From Clostridiales bacterium (GTDB lineage Bacteria > Acidobacteriota > Aminicenantia > Aminicenantales > UBA8522), in contig JARYMI010000003.1 in the NCBI GenBank assembly GCA_029907205.1, positions 62,001-126,000 on the forward strand: DNA of 64,000 nt, in the 5' to 3' direction. The notes below the pieces were generated by a model, which had not been told where the DNA came from, searched no databases, and was given only the letters and a program-made list of their open reading frames with translations. Of the stretch, positions 1-8,781 are shown piece by piece. The translations under genes were made by a program, and so were the position numbers. How positions within the stretch are numbered: the first letter of the stretch is position 1; each line of letters opens with the position of its first letter.

Positions 1-567
1 ATGAACAATCTCGGCTGGGCAGCGGATGGCGCACAGCCCGCAGCAGAGACAGTCGAAGGACAGGTCCATGACTTTTTCGATGTCTCCTCGGATGGCTGCC
101 TGGATGTAATCCATCACCTCGAGACTCTGGGGGCAGGCCTTGGTGCACGTGTTGCAGGCGACACAACGGAAAATCTCCGGATAGAGCTTCTGGAAGGCGG
201 TGACGTTCGGCTCGAGTTTTTCGATCTCGTAGATCGGCTTTTGCGCCGGGATGACGGGCAGCTGCGACAACCACATTCCCTCCTGGACGAGCGTTGTGCA
301 GGCGAGGCCGGTGTAGATTTTGTAATCGCCGGGCATCCTATAGACCGTGGCGCACGCGCCGCAGAAGCCCTCTCGGCATCCGGCTCCGCGCTTGATCTGA
401 TAGCCGGCGTATTCGATGGCCCCCATGATCGTCGCGTCATCCGGAACCTGGTGGGCTTTGCCCATGATGAACACGGTGGTCATTTTCTTGGGAGGTTCAG
501 AAGGCTCTGGCTTGGCTTTTTCAGGCCTCGCTTTCTTCTTGAGAGCCACTTTCTTTTTTGCCATCAT
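1..567 (-). CDS. Iron-sulfur subunit, [2Fe-2S] plus two [4Fe-4S] motifs, SdhB/FrdB-like (partial)
   Basis: Last visible gene of the redox operon; its 3' end lies beyond the left edge (189 codons seen). After a Lys/Pro-rich N-terminal extension of about 29 residues comes a plant-type ferredoxin domain with CREGFCGAC and a later cysteine in TGLAC, then two [4Fe-4S] motifs, CVACNTCTKACP and CLCCGLCAIRCP. This order matches iron-sulfur subunits of succinate dehydrogenase/fumarate reductase and the N-terminal part of thiol:fumarate reductase. GGAG at 577-580 stands 9 bases before the ATG at 567, which sets the start. It probably passes electrons between the Flx/Hdr complex and a partner encoded to the left. 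The acceptor cannot be told from this window. Confidence 0.85.
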   Translation of the reverse strand, partial: MMAKKKVALKKKARPEKAKPEPSEPPKKMTTVFIMGKAHQVPDDATIMGAIEYAGYQIKRGAGCREGFCGACATVYRMPGDYKIYTGLACTTLVQEGMWLSQLPVIPAQKPIYEIEKLEPNVTAFQKLYPEIFRCVACNTCTKACPQSLEVMDYIQAAIRGDIEKVMDLSFDCLCCGLCAIRCPAEIVH

Positions 568-596
568 CTCATTCATCTCCTTCAAAGGGACTTGGC

Positions 597-1421
597 TCAA
601 TATTCTTGGGGCAGTTTCTTGAGCTCTGCCCAGGAATAAACCGGACCATCCTTGCAGACGTAGTGGAGGCCGATGTTGCACCGTCCGCACTTCCCGATGC
701 CGCATTTCATCTTGTTCTCGACGGTCGTGTAAATCTGTTCGTCCTCAAAGGAGAGGTCTTTGAGGGCTTTGATGACGAACTTGATCATGATCGGCGGACC
801 GCAGGTAATGGCGATGGTGTTGGCCGGGCCGGGTTTCTTGTCCGAGACGTTCTGGGGAACAAACCCGACAAACTCCTCCCAGTCGGGTTCAGCCACGTCG
901 ATGGAAAGAAAGACGGTCATCTTTTTCTTGAGGTCTGCAAGCTCTTCTTTGAAAACAATATCTTTCGATGTTCTCGCACCGTAGATGAGCGTCAGGTTTC
1001 CGTATTCTTCTTTCCGAGTCAGGGCCGTCTGGAGGACAGACCAGATCGGCGCCAGGCCGATGCCGCCGCCGATGAAAAGGAGATTTTTCCCTTTCCAATC
1101 ATCGATGGGAAACCCGTTGCCGTAAGGTCCCCGGATTCCGATGAGGTCTCCGACTTCCATCTCGTGAAGAGCGGTGGTCACCCTGCCCATCTTGAGGATG
1201 CTGAACTGGAGGTAGTCCTTGACTAGGGGGGAAGAAGAGATGGAAATCATTGACTCTCCCTTGCCGAAGACAGAAAGCATGGCGCACTGACCGCAGCGGT
1301 GGTCAAAACCTTGGCCGTTGGCAAAGACGGTCCGAAAGGTCTTGATGGCTCTCGCTCCTCCTACTTCTTCCTTGACCTGGATGATCTTGGCCAGCTTGGG
1401 AATATAAACGCTATGATCCAT
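597..1421 (-). CDS. flxA: FAD/NAD(P)-binding oxidoreductase subunit, FlxA / sulfhydrogenase gamma-like
   Basis: A 274-residue ferredoxin-reductase-type protein. The N-terminal half is a flavin-binding barrel with RGPYGNGFP, followed by a nucleotide-binding motif (GGGIGLAPIW) and a C-terminal [2Fe-2S] motif of the PyrK type (CGIGKCGRC plus a later cysteine). Proteins of this build are the NAD(P)H-handling subunit of sulfhydrogenases and of Flx-Hdr complexes. It overlaps the preceding flxB by 11 bases and lies 30 bases before the terminal iron-sulfur gene. I infer that it is the NADH entry or exit site of the complex. The choice of NAD over NADP is not resolved by eye. Confidence 0.85.
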   Translation of the reverse strand: MDHSVYIPKLAKIIQVKEEVGGARAIKTFRTVFANGQGFDHRCGQCAMLSVFGKGESMISISSSPLVKDYLQFSILKMGRVTTALHEMEVGDLIGIRGPYGNGFPIDDWKGKNLLFIGGGIGLAPIWSVLQTALTRKEEYGNLTLIYGARTSKDIVFKEELADLKKKMTVFLSIDVAEPDWEEFVGFVPQNVSDKKPGPANTIAITCGPPIMIKFVIKALKDLSFEDEQIYTTVENKMKCGIGKCGRCNIGLHYVCKDGPVYSWAELKKLPQEY

Positions 1422-2466
1422 GGTCGCTTACCTTGTCCAGGACGTTGATGATGTCAATCCCGACCGGGCAAAGAGAAATGCACCGGCCGCAGCCCGTGCA
1501 CATGGTCTTATCATAGATTTCTACAAAATACTGGAATTTATGGAAGAGCCGCTGGCGAAGCCGGGAGGCTTTGTCCGGCCGTGGATTGTGTCCGGATGAA
1601 TGCATCGTGAAATCCGGGAACTGGCAATTATCCCATGTCCGGACTCTTTTGCCCCGGAGAGGGGAAACCGAGTCCACCTCGTCGTTGATGTCAAAACAGT
1701 GGCACGAGGGGCAAAGATATGTGCAGATGCCGCAGCGGATGCAGCTCATTGACTCGTCATCCCAGAGAGGAGAATCGAACAGTCCCTTGAGCTTGGCCGC
1801 TAAATCTTTTTTTGCGCGCTTAACCCTGCGAACGATCTTCTTCTCGGCCTCGGCGTGGACCGCCTTTGCTTTTTTCTTGTCCTCAAGACGGGGCTCTTTA
1901 AACAGGCCTTTGGCCAAGTTGACGAGTTTTTCTCCATTCTCGGTCAACGTCTTGACAAAATACTTGTCGCCCAAGTCGGTCAGAAGAACGTCGAGCCCTT
2001 CCTCAGAATGAGGAGAGCCTTCTGTCGAAAGGCAGAAGCAATTCTCCCATGGCGGCGTGTCGCAGGCCAACCCGACGAGAACGGTCTGTTTTCGGCGGGC
2101 CCAGTAATAGGGGTCCACGAAATCCCCGCTGAAGACCCTATCGAGGAGCGATACAGCTCTTGCGTCACAAGGCCTGACGCCGAAGATCACGACGGGGTTT
2201 TTGCCGGGGATAACCTCGTTGACTTTGAGCGTTTCCTGGCTCTCTTCGACCGTTTTTAGGAACTCTAAGAAGACTTCTCGTTGCGGAAAAACCAGGGCCT
2301 TGGCTGGAAGCGTCGTGACCGTGAAATTGAGCCCGACAGAGTCGTTTTGGGCGATGCCGTAATTCCAGCGCTCGCTTCCATCCTTTCGGGGCGCGTAGAT
2401 TGTCCAGGAATCAAGCTTCTTCATCCACGATTGCAGTGACCTTTTCTCGAGTATCTTTTCCATCAT
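1411..2466 (-). CDS. flxB: 4Fe-4S dicluster electron-transfer subunit, FlxB / sulfhydrogenase beta-like
   Basis: About 351 residues. The N-terminal 200 residues match the AsrA/HydB-type domain, with a cysteine in VRPCDARAV and cysteines in ACDTPPWENCFC. The C-terminal part has two [4Fe-4S] motifs, CIRCGICTYLCPSC and CTGCGRCISLCP. A longer open frame runs upstream, but it overlaps flxC and reads as low-complexity Ser/Arg. The start MMEKILEK at 2466, just after the flxC stop (2468-2470), is therefore preferred. It probably relays electrons between the flavin subunit FlxA and the FlxD/HdrA side. Confidence 0.82.
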   Translation of the reverse strand: MMEKILEKRSLQSWMKKLDSWTIYAPRKDGSERWNYGIAQNDSVGLNFTVTTLPAKALVFPQREVFLEFLKTVEESQETLKVNEVIPGKNPVVIFGVRPCDARAVSLLDRVFSGDFVDPYYWARRKQTVLVGLACDTPPWENCFCLSTEGSPHSEEGLDVLLTDLGDKYFVKTLTENGEKLVNLAKGLFKEPRLEDKKKAKAVHAEAEKKIVRRVKRAKKDLAAKLKGLFDSPLWDDESMSCIRCGICTYLCPSCHCFDINDEVDSVSPLRGKRVRTWDNCQFPDFTMHSSGHNPRPDKASRLRQRLFHKFQYFVEIYDKTMCTGCGRCISLCPVGIDIINVLDKVSDHGS

Positions 2467-2467
2467 T

Positions 2468-3499
2468 TCACCTGATAAAGTCTTCAGGGTCATCATCTCT
2501 GAAGGAAGAGACGAGCGAGGGTTGAGCAGGGTCGAAGCCGACTTCGTAACCGAAGAGTTCCTTCGCTTCCCTCTCCAATTTTTTATTGAGGAACCTGACG
2601 GGGATGTCGAGGGGGCAAGCTCTTTCGCACTCCCCGCAGTCGATGCAGCGGCCGGCCAGATGAATGGCCCGGACGAAGTGGTACACAAAATTCTCTGAAG
2701 ACTCGGCCGACCTCTGAATCCACTTCACTTTGTCAGCCTTTTCCTCGGCCGTTGTGTCCGCCGAGACAGCCAGGTTGATGCTGTCGACGACGCATTCGTC
2801 GCAGTAGCACATCGGGCAGACTGACCGGCAGGCGTAGCAGCGGATGCACTTATCGAGCTGCTCTTTCCAGAACCGCCATCTTTCTTCTTTTGGCATCCTT
2901 TCCATTTTTTCGACAGACCCAAAAGGCTTTTCGACCGTCCTTTTTATTTTCTCGCCGCTCATGATATCGGAGATGACCGGGAAATTGGCCCGGCATTCAA
3001 GGCAACGCTCTGCCAGTAATTCTTCGACCGGAAACTCGGCTTTCCTGTTGGCAGTCGTGACGACGAGCTGGCCTTTGTCGCCAAGCTCGATCTTCTTGGG
3101 CTTTTTGCCTTCGAGCTTCCGCGCAAGTTTGTGCTCATCAACAACGCCGCCTTTCTCGCAGGAGATTCCAAGGATATAAACGTCATTGCGGTCGATGAAT
3201 TTTTCCTGGAGGAGGACGACGATGGCGCGGCTGTCGCAGCCTTTGACAAAAATGCCTACCGGCCTTTTGTCGGGTTGTTTCTCTCTCTCCTTCCGTCTTT
3301 TCTCGTCGACTAGGAAGCGGCTGAGGTTGTGGACACAGGTCGGGTCCCAGACGAGCTTCTCGACATCCTCAGGCTTTTTAATAAAAATCGGGCTGGCCAT
3401 CCAGCCGTTCGTGCCCGCGGCATAGCCGATGACGTATTTGATCTTTCCTTCCCTGAGGAGCTTTCTTGCTTCTTCCTTGAGGTCCTCGATTTTTGCCAT
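2468..3499 (-). CDS. flxC: 4Fe-4S dicluster protein, FlxC-like
   Basis: A 343-residue cytoplasmic protein. The N-terminal domain has cysteines in FVKGCDSRA and SCEKGG, like the F420-hydrogenase beta/FlxC group, and a CLECRANFP segment. Two [4Fe-4S] motifs follow, CIRCYACRSVCPMCYCDEC and CIDCGECERACP. Its ATG at 3499 overlaps the flxD stop in a TAATG junction, so the two are probably translationally coupled. With FlxA, FlxB and FlxD it completes the four-subunit Flx set known to accompany HdrABC in anaerobic bacteria such as Desulfovibrio. Confidence 0.8.
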   Translation of the reverse strand: MAKIEDLKEEARKLLREGKIKYVIGYAAGTNGWMASPIFIKKPEDVEKLVWDPTCVHNLSRFLVDEKRRKEREKQPDKRPVGIFVKGCDSRAIVVLLQEKFIDRNDVYILGISCEKGGVVDEHKLARKLEGKKPKKIELGDKGQLVVTTANRKAEFPVEELLAERCLECRANFPVISDIMSGEKIKRTVEKPFGSVEKMERMPKEERWRFWKEQLDKCIRCYACRSVCPMCYCDECVVDSINLAVSADTTAEEKADKVKWIQRSAESSENFVYHFVRAIHLAGRCIDCGECERACPLDIPVRFLNKKLEREAKELFGYEVGFDPAQPSLVSSFRDDDPEDFIR

Positions 3500-3921
3500 T
3501 AGGGGTTTCTCCTCAATTTGTTCTGTGGACCCAGGGGTTTCAGCTCGTTGACAAATTCCTTAATCACTTGGGTGTATTTTGTTCCCTCGGCGGCAGAGAC
3601 CCAGGACATCTGGAATCGTTCAGGCTCAAGGCCGACAAATTCCAGCAGCTTTTTGACGAGATGAATGCGGCGGCGAGCGTAATAATTGCCCTTGATGTAG
3701 TGGCAGTCGCCCGGATGACAGCCCGAGACGAGCACGCCGTCAGCGCCTTTGTTGAAGGCCGAGAAAATATAGAGGGGCGAGACGCTCCCGGAGCACATGA
3801 CCTGGATCGGGACGACATTGGGAGGATATTCCATCCGCGACACGCCGGCCAGGTCGCTTCCGGCCGATGAACACCACTTGCACAGGAAGGCGACAATTTT
3901 CGGTTCGAATTCCTCCGCCAT
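3499..3921 (-). CDS. flxD: MvhD/FlxD-type [2Fe-2S] electron-transfer subunit
   Basis: A 140-residue protein of the MvhD family. It shows the family cysteines in LCKWCSSAGSD, QVMCSGSV and GCHPGDCHY. MvhD/FlxD proteins join a hydrogenase or Flx module to HdrA and carry electrons to the bifurcating flavin. HdrA ends in TAATGATGG, so either the ATG at 3924 or the one at 3921 could be used. The second is better spaced from GGAGG (6 bases) and is adopted here. Position directly between hdrA and flxC matches this bridging role. Confidence 0.88.
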   Translation of the reverse strand: MAEEFEPKIVAFLCKWCSSAGSDLAGVSRMEYPPNVVPIQVMCSGSVSPLYIFSAFNKGADGVLVSGCHPGDCHYIKGNYYARRRIHLVKKLLEFVGLEPERFQMSWVSAAEGTKYTQVIKEFVNELKPLGPQNKLRRNP

Positions 3922-3923
3922 CA

Positions 3924-5870
3924 TTAGCCTCCGAGACATGCGTTGATCATTTCGTGAACCTGGTGCAGGGTGAGGTTCTTGACCTGGATGGCCGCCCTCA
4001 GGCAGGTCGCGGAGCAGGTGCCGCAGCCTTCGCAGAGGACTTCGTTAACCTCGACCTTTCCGTCTTTGTGGGCAATTGCTTCATACGGGCAGACTTGGAC
4101 ACACATCCCGCATCCTGTGCAAAGATTGCTGAGGACCTTGGCCACTGTCGGCGAGTGGTAAAGCCTTTCCTGAGAGAGAATCGTTACAGCCTTGGCTGCC
4201 GCGCCGCTGGCCTGGGAGACAGCTTCGGGGATATCTTTGGGCGCTTGAGCGGCTCCGGCCAGGAACATCCCTGAGGTCACGCTTTCCACCGGTCTTAACT
4301 TGGGATGCGCTTCGGCCAGAAAACCATCTTTATCCATGGCCAGCTTGAGCTTTTTAGCTAACTCTTGAGCGCCTTGCGCAGGCCTCATGGCCTGGGCCAG
4401 GACGACCATGTCCGCGGTGATTTCGATGTGTTTTCCGGTCAGGGTGTCAACGCCCCAAACCTTGAGTTTTCCCTTGTCCTCGAACACCTTGGAGACCTTG
4501 CCGCGCAGGTAGAGGACGCCATCCTCTTCGACGGCCCTCTGGACGAACTCCTCGTACCCCTTTCCTCCGGAGCGAATGTCAATGTAAAAGATGTATGCCT
4601 GGCCGTCGTGGACGTGGTGCTTGTAGAGCATGGCGTGCTTGGCCGTGTACATGCAGCAGATTTTTGAGCAGTAGGCGCAATGGTTCTCGGGGTCGCGCGA
4701 GCCCGAACACTGGATGAAGACGACTTCCTTGGGCTCCTTGTGATCGGAAGGCCTGAGGATCTGGCCTTTGGTCGGGCCGGAGGCAGAACAGAGCCGTTCG
4801 AACTGAAGTCCGTCCAGGACATCGGCGTATTTCCCGTAGCCGTACTCTGCCATATTCGCCTTGTCGTAAAGGTCATAGCCTGTGGCCAGGATGATGGCGC
4901 CGACTTCCTCTTCGATGATCTGAGGCTTCATGTCATAATCGATGGCCTTCACGTCGCAGACGTCGGCGCATTTTCCGCAGGCGATAGGCATGAGGCCCGG
5001 ACAGGCCTTGATGTCGAGCGTGTAGGAGGCGGGAATAGCCTGAGGGAAGGGGATGTAAATAGCTCTCCTTCCTGTCAGGCCGAGCTCGAACTCGTTGGGC
5101 ACAACGATCGGACAGACCTTGGTGCATTCATCACAGAGGTTGCACTTATCGGGGTCGACATAAGTGGGCTTTTTTAAAATTTTGACCTTGAAATTGCCCA
5201 CGTACCCGGAGACATCCTGGACTTCGCTGTAGGTCATCAACTTGACCTTAGGATGCTTAGAAACTTCTACCATCTTGGGGGTCAGGATGCACTGGGAGCA
5301 GTCAAGAGTGGGAAAGGTCTCGGAGAGCTGGATCATGTGGCCGCCGATCGAAGGGTTCTTCTCCACGAGAATGACCTCAAACCCGCTGTTGCCCAGGTCT
5401 AGAGCGGCCTGAATCCCGGCTATGCCTCCGCCGACGACCAGCGCTCTCCGCGTCACGGGCACGCTGATGGCCTCGAGGGATTCGTTGCGCCGGACTTTTT
5501 CCACTGCACTTTTGGTGATCTTGGTGGCCTTTTGCGTGGCACTGCTCTTGTCTTTATGGACCCAGCTGCACTGCTCGCGAATGTTGGCGATTTCACAGCG
5601 AAAGATGTTCAACCCACCCGCCTTTGAGGTGTTGCGGAAAGTTGTCTCGTGGAGAGTGGGAGAGCAGCAAGCGACGACAACGTTATCCAGGTTTTTCTCC
5701 TTGATGGCCTGGATAATCAAGTTCTGGCCGGGGTCTGAGCACATGTAAACATAGTCCTCCGCGTGGACGACTCCCGGATGCTTGGCCAGCTCCTGTGCAA
5801 CTTTCTTGACGTCCACCGTTCCGGCGATGTTGATGCCGCAGTGGCAGATGAAGACTCCTGTGCGCTTCAT
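3924..5870 (-). CDS. hdrA: Heterodisulfide reductase subunit A, flavin bifurcation subunit
   Basis: A 648-residue full-length HdrA. The N-terminal motif (FICHCGINI, then CCSPTLHE) is followed by the FAD-binding fingerprint VVGGGIAGIQAA near residue 145 and a conserved TLDCSQCILTPKM cysteine segment. An inserted ferredoxin-like part has CNLCDECTKVCP and CGKCADVCD, then comes CSGSRD with CAYCSKICC. The C-terminus carries CTGCGMCVQVCP and CEGCGTCSATC. In the family the FAD splits electron pairs between ferredoxin and a disulfide-type acceptor. The gene overlaps korC by 4 bases (ATGA). All cysteine positions appear as cysteine; I see no in-frame TGA suggesting selenocysteine. Confidence 0.93.
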   Translation of the reverse strand: MKRTGVFICHCGINIAGTVDVKKVAQELAKHPGVVHAEDYVYMCSDPGQNLIIQAIKEKNLDNVVVACCSPTLHETTFRNTSKAGGLNIFRCEIANIREQCSWVHKDKSSATQKATKITKSAVEKVRRNESLEAISVPVTRRALVVGGGIAGIQAALDLGNSGFEVILVEKNPSIGGHMIQLSETFPTLDCSQCILTPKMVEVSKHPKVKLMTYSEVQDVSGYVGNFKVKILKKPTYVDPDKCNLCDECTKVCPIVVPNEFELGLTGRRAIYIPFPQAIPASYTLDIKACPGLMPIACGKCADVCDVKAIDYDMKPQIIEEEVGAIILATGYDLYDKANMAEYGYGKYADVLDGLQFERLCSASGPTKGQILRPSDHKEPKEVVFIQCSGSRDPENHCAYCSKICCMYTAKHAMLYKHHVHDGQAYIFYIDIRSGGKGYEEFVQRAVEEDGVLYLRGKVSKVFEDKGKLKVWGVDTLTGKHIEITADMVVLAQAMRPAQGAQELAKKLKLAMDKDGFLAEAHPKLRPVESVTSGMFLAGAAQAPKDIPEAVSQASGAAAKAVTILSQERLYHSPTVAKVLSNLCTGCGMCVQVCPYEAIAHKDGKVEVNEVLCEGCGTCSATCLRAAIQVKNLTLHQVHEMINACLGG

Positions 5871-6490
5871 TTCTTACCCTTTCGAGCTTTGGCAGGAGTG
5901 GGTTTGGTAGCCGGGGTTTTCGACTTTTCTTCGGCCACTCCAATATTTGTTTGGCTCAACTGTTCCAGGCCGTACGTGTAGCCTTTTTCAAAAGCCCGGA
6001 TGTTCAGATCAAGAAACCTCGAGGGGACGAGGCCGGGCAGGGCCTTCTTCATCGCCTCGGGCGTAACGACTTTGGTCACGGCCGTGAAGAACCCAAGCAT
6101 CACCAGGTTGGCGAAAATACGGTTTCCCATTTCCTCGGCAAAGCGCGTTGATGGAATTCCGAAGACTTTGATCTTTCCGCGGGCCGGACGCATCCTGACC
6201 AAGTCCGTATCGATGATGAGGATGCCGTCCTCCCTCAGCTCTGGCTCGTACTTCTCGTAAGCATCCTGGGACATGGCCACGAGGATCTCAGGCCGGGTGA
6301 TGTAGGGGTAGAGAACGCGGTCTTCGGATACAACAACCTGAGAGCTGCAGGCGCTGCCTCTGGCTTCCGGGCCGATGCTCTGATTCATTGTGGCGAACTT
6401 ATCGTCAAATAGGGACAAGGCTTTTCCAGTGATGAGGCCGCACCGAATGACGCCTTGCCCGCCGTAGCCTGAAAAACGGATTTCTCTCAT
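5867..6490 (-). CDS. korC: 2-oxoacid:ferredoxin oxidoreductase gamma subunit
   Basis: A 207-residue gamma subunit with the usual start FSGYGGQGV and the segment ATMNQSIGPEARGSACSSQV typical of KorC/VorC proteins. The last 20 or so residues are an extra Lys/Pro/Ala/Thr-rich tail (TPATKPTPAKARKGKK), longer than the family core. The downstream iron-sulfur gene at 1-567 has a similar basic extension at its N-terminus. The gene lies 3 bases after korB and overlaps hdrA, so the oxidoreductase and HdrA are made from one message. Substrate (2-oxoglutarate or another 2-oxoacid) is not certain. Confidence 0.88.
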   Translation of the reverse strand: MREIRFSGYGGQGVIRCGLITGKALSLFDDKFATMNQSIGPEARGSACSSQVVVSEDRVLYPYITRPEILVAMSQDAYEKYEPELREDGILIIDTDLVRMRPARGKIKVFGIPSTRFAEEMGNRIFANLVMLGFFTAVTKVVTPEAMKKALPGLVPSRFLDLNIRAFEKGYTYGLEQLSQTNIGVAEEKSKTPATKPTPAKARKGKK

Positions 6491-6493
6491 GGC

Positions 6494-7360
6494 TCATTCT
6501 CCATAATAAGGCCTGTATTTATCGCCCAGGACTTTCTTAAGATGGGTGTTCATGCATTCGAAAAAAGTCGGCTTTTCTTTGTCGATGAACTTGCCGACAA
6601 TGATTTTTCCTTGGAAATCAATATCCAGAGTGCGGGTGTCTGCTCCGTGCTGGATTTCAGAATTCTCGTAATAATATTTCAGAAGATTGAGACCGTCCCC
6701 CAGCCTGTTGCGGCGAGCGTAGAGGGTTACGCAAGGAGTGATCACTTCAATAAAAGAAAATCCCTTTTTAGCCAGCGCTTCCTGGATAGATTTGGTAACT
6801 CGACGCAGGTGGAGGGATGTCCAGCGAGCCACATATATCGCCCCGCAAGCGTCTGCGAGGTAAGGAAGGTTGAACGGGTACTCAAAGTTGCCGTAAGGAG
6901 CCGTAGAAAGGTTTGCCTGGATAGGTGTTGTTGCGGCAACCTGACCTCCTGTCATGGCGTAATTGAAATTGTTCACGCATATCACCAAAATATCCATGTT
7001 CCTCCTTGCGGCATGGATAAAGTGATTGCCGCCGATGCCCACAATGTCGCCATCGCCGCTGAAGACCACAACCTTAAGCTCAGGATTGGCCAGCTTCAAC
7101 CCTGTGGCGAAAGGGACGGGTCGGCCATGAGTCGTGTGAAAGGAATCGAGTTTAACGTACCCCGCCACCCTTCCCGTGCAACCAATTCCCGAAACGATGG
7201 CGACTTTATTAAGGTCAACCTGGCTTTTGCGCAGAGCCGCAGCAAATGAGGCCACAACTGTCCCCAGGCCGCAACCCGGACACCAGATGTGCGGCATCCT
7301 ATCCATTCGCAGGAATTCTTCCATCGGGTTTCGTTCTTCCAGACGATCTTCTTCCTTCAT
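6494..7360 (-). CDS. korB: 2-oxoacid:ferredoxin oxidoreductase beta subunit (thiamine diphosphate binding)
   Basis: A 288-residue beta subunit. It has WCPGCGLGTV near the N-terminus, a cysteine for the [4Fe-4S] cluster in SGIGCTGR, and the thiamine diphosphate/Mg motif FSGDGDIVGIGGNH followed by NNFNYAMTGGQ. These are the catalytic beta-subunit signatures of ferredoxin-dependent 2-oxoacid oxidoreductases, which decarboxylate a 2-oxoacid to acyl-CoA and reduce ferredoxin. It overlaps korA by 4 bases. I assign the Kor type from size and order; a branched-chain (Vor) or other 2-oxoacid specificity is possible. Confidence 0.9.
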   Translation of the reverse strand: MKEEDRLEERNPMEEFLRMDRMPHIWCPGCGLGTVVASFAAALRKSQVDLNKVAIVSGIGCTGRVAGYVKLDSFHTTHGRPVPFATGLKLANPELKVVVFSGDGDIVGIGGNHFIHAARRNMDILVICVNNFNYAMTGGQVAATTPIQANLSTAPYGNFEYPFNLPYLADACGAIYVARWTSLHLRRVTKSIQEALAKKGFSFIEVITPCVTLYARRNRLGDGLNLLKYYYENSEIQHGADTRTLDIDFQGKIIVGKFIDKEKPTFFECMNTHLKKVLGDKYRPYYGE

Positions 7361-8523
7361 TTGGCTGCCTCCTTGATGGCTCTCAGTATATCATCGGGGT
7401 TATGGACCCACCCACCACAGTGAGGGACGCCGATGGCCGGAGCCTGGCCGAAGGCGCATCGCTCGACTTCCCGGCGGATCTGGCCCAGGTTGATTTCCGG
7501 GACCACAAATGCCTTGATTTTCTTGGCCAGCTCTTTTATCCGCTCCTCAGGGAATGGCCAGACTGTGATCAGCCGGAGAGATCCGACCTTGATGCCTGCT
7601 TTTCTGGCATCTTGGATAGCCTTAACCGCGACTCGAGATGTTATCCCGTAAGATACGACAACAATCTCCGCACCGTCCATCCCGTCTTCCTTGTATTCAA
7701 TAATTTTATGGGCGTTTTTCCTGATCTTGTCGACGAGATGACGGACGCACCAGTCCTGGCATTCGGCGTTGATCACGGGATACCCTCTTTCGTCATGCGT
7801 CAATCCTGTCGTATGGAAGCGGTATCCATCGCCCGCTTTGACCATGAACGGGACATGGTCTTTGTCTGGTTTATAAGGAAGGTACTTGTCCTTCGGCCCC
7901 TCGTACATTTTTCTGTTAACGACCTCTATTTCTTCGGCAGGAGGGATGACGACCTTCTCGTGCATGTGGCCGACGCACTCATCGGTCATGATAAACGCTG
8001 GAACTCTGTACATCTCCGAGAGATTAAAGGCCTTGATGGTTAAGTCGAAACATTCTTGCGGTGAATCGGGAGAGAGGGCAATGATTTCGTAGTCCCCGTG
8101 CGAGCCCCACTTGACTTGCATCATGTCGCCTTGACCGGTCAGCGTGGGAAGCCCTGTAGACGGCCCGCCTCTCTGGACATTAGCGATGACGAGCGGAACT
8201 TCCATCATGCAGGCCAGCCCGATATTTTCCATCATCAGGGAGAAGCCTGGTCCGGAGGTAACGGTCATCGATTTGACCCCTGCCCAAGAGGCACCGATCA
8301 GTGCCAAGATCGAGGCGATTTCGTCCTCCATCTGGATGAAAACTCCCCCGACATAAGGAATCCGTTCAGCGAATCTTTCTGCCGTTTCTGTCGATGGCGT
8401 GATGGGATAACCCGCGAAGAAGCGGCACCCTGCAGCTAAACCGCCTTCCGCGATAGCGAAATCGCCGTCGAGGTAATGGGCGCCGGTCAAAACTCCTTTA
8501 GGGTCTGCTTTCACTTTTTTCAC
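7357..8523 (-). CDS. korA: 2-oxoacid:ferredoxin oxidoreductase alpha subunit
   Basis: A 388-residue alpha subunit with the motifs FFAGYPITPSTE and SGPGFSLMMENIGLA. Its length fits the KorA/VorB alpha subunit without a fused gamma domain, and gamma is indeed a separate gene here. The start overlaps the end of korD by 26 bases and the stop overlaps korB by 4 bases, showing tight coupling. With KorB, KorC and KorD it makes a complete four-subunit enzyme. Confidence 0.9.
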   Translation of the reverse strand: MKKVKADPKGVLTGAHYLDGDFAIAEGGLAAGCRFFAGYPITPSTETAERFAERIPYVGGVFIQMEDEIASILALIGASWAGVKSMTVTSGPGFSLMMENIGLACMMEVPLVIANVQRGGPSTGLPTLTGQGDMMQVKWGSHGDYEIIALSPDSPQECFDLTIKAFNLSEMYRVPAFIMTDECVGHMHEKVVIPPAEEIEVVNRKMYEGPKDKYLPYKPDKDHVPFMVKAGDGYRFHTTGLTHDERGYPVINAECQDWCVRHLVDKIRKNAHKIIEYKEDGMDGAEIVVVSYGITSRVAVKAIQDARKAGIKVGSLRLITVWPFPEERIKELAKKIKAFVVPEINLGQIRREVERCAFGQAPAIGVPHCGGWVHNPDDILRAIKEAAK

Positions 8524-8773
8524 CTTCTTCCTCCTCTTTCTTGAGAGTGACGTAGAGGGAAAACTCCGGGCAAATGGCTTCGCAAAGCTGGCAGTAGCAG
8601 CACTCCTCTTCTTTCACGATCCGGGGGGGATGATAGCCTTTCCGGTTGAACTCTTCGGACAGCTCGAGCACGTCCCTGGGGCAGTACTCGACACAAAAGC
8701 CGCAGCCCTTGCAGCGTTCTTTGTCGATATGGATTTTACCCTTTTTTGGTTTCAAATCGCCAAAGTAGACCAT
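8498..8773 (-). CDS. korD: 2-oxoacid:ferredoxin oxidoreductase delta subunit (2x[4Fe-4S] ferredoxin)
   Basis: A 91-residue ferredoxin with two motifs, CKGCGFCVEYCPRD and CCYCQLCEAICPEF, so eight cysteines for two [4Fe-4S] clusters plus one spare. It is the usual delta subunit that takes electrons from the KorAB cluster. It lies 8 bases downstream of hdrB and overlaps korA, and so is physically the hinge between the Hdr genes and the 2-oxoacid oxidoreductase genes. Confidence 0.88.
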   Translation of the reverse strand: MVYFGDLKPKKGKIHIDKERCKGCGFCVEYCPRDVLELSEEFNRKGYHPPRIVKEEECCYCQLCEAICPEFSLYVTLKKEEEEGEKSESRP

Positions 8774-8781
8774 GTTTCCTC

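Noticed and set aside
3924-5870. Selenocysteine in HdrA
   Set aside because: All expected cysteines are coded as cysteine and no in-frame TGA is present.
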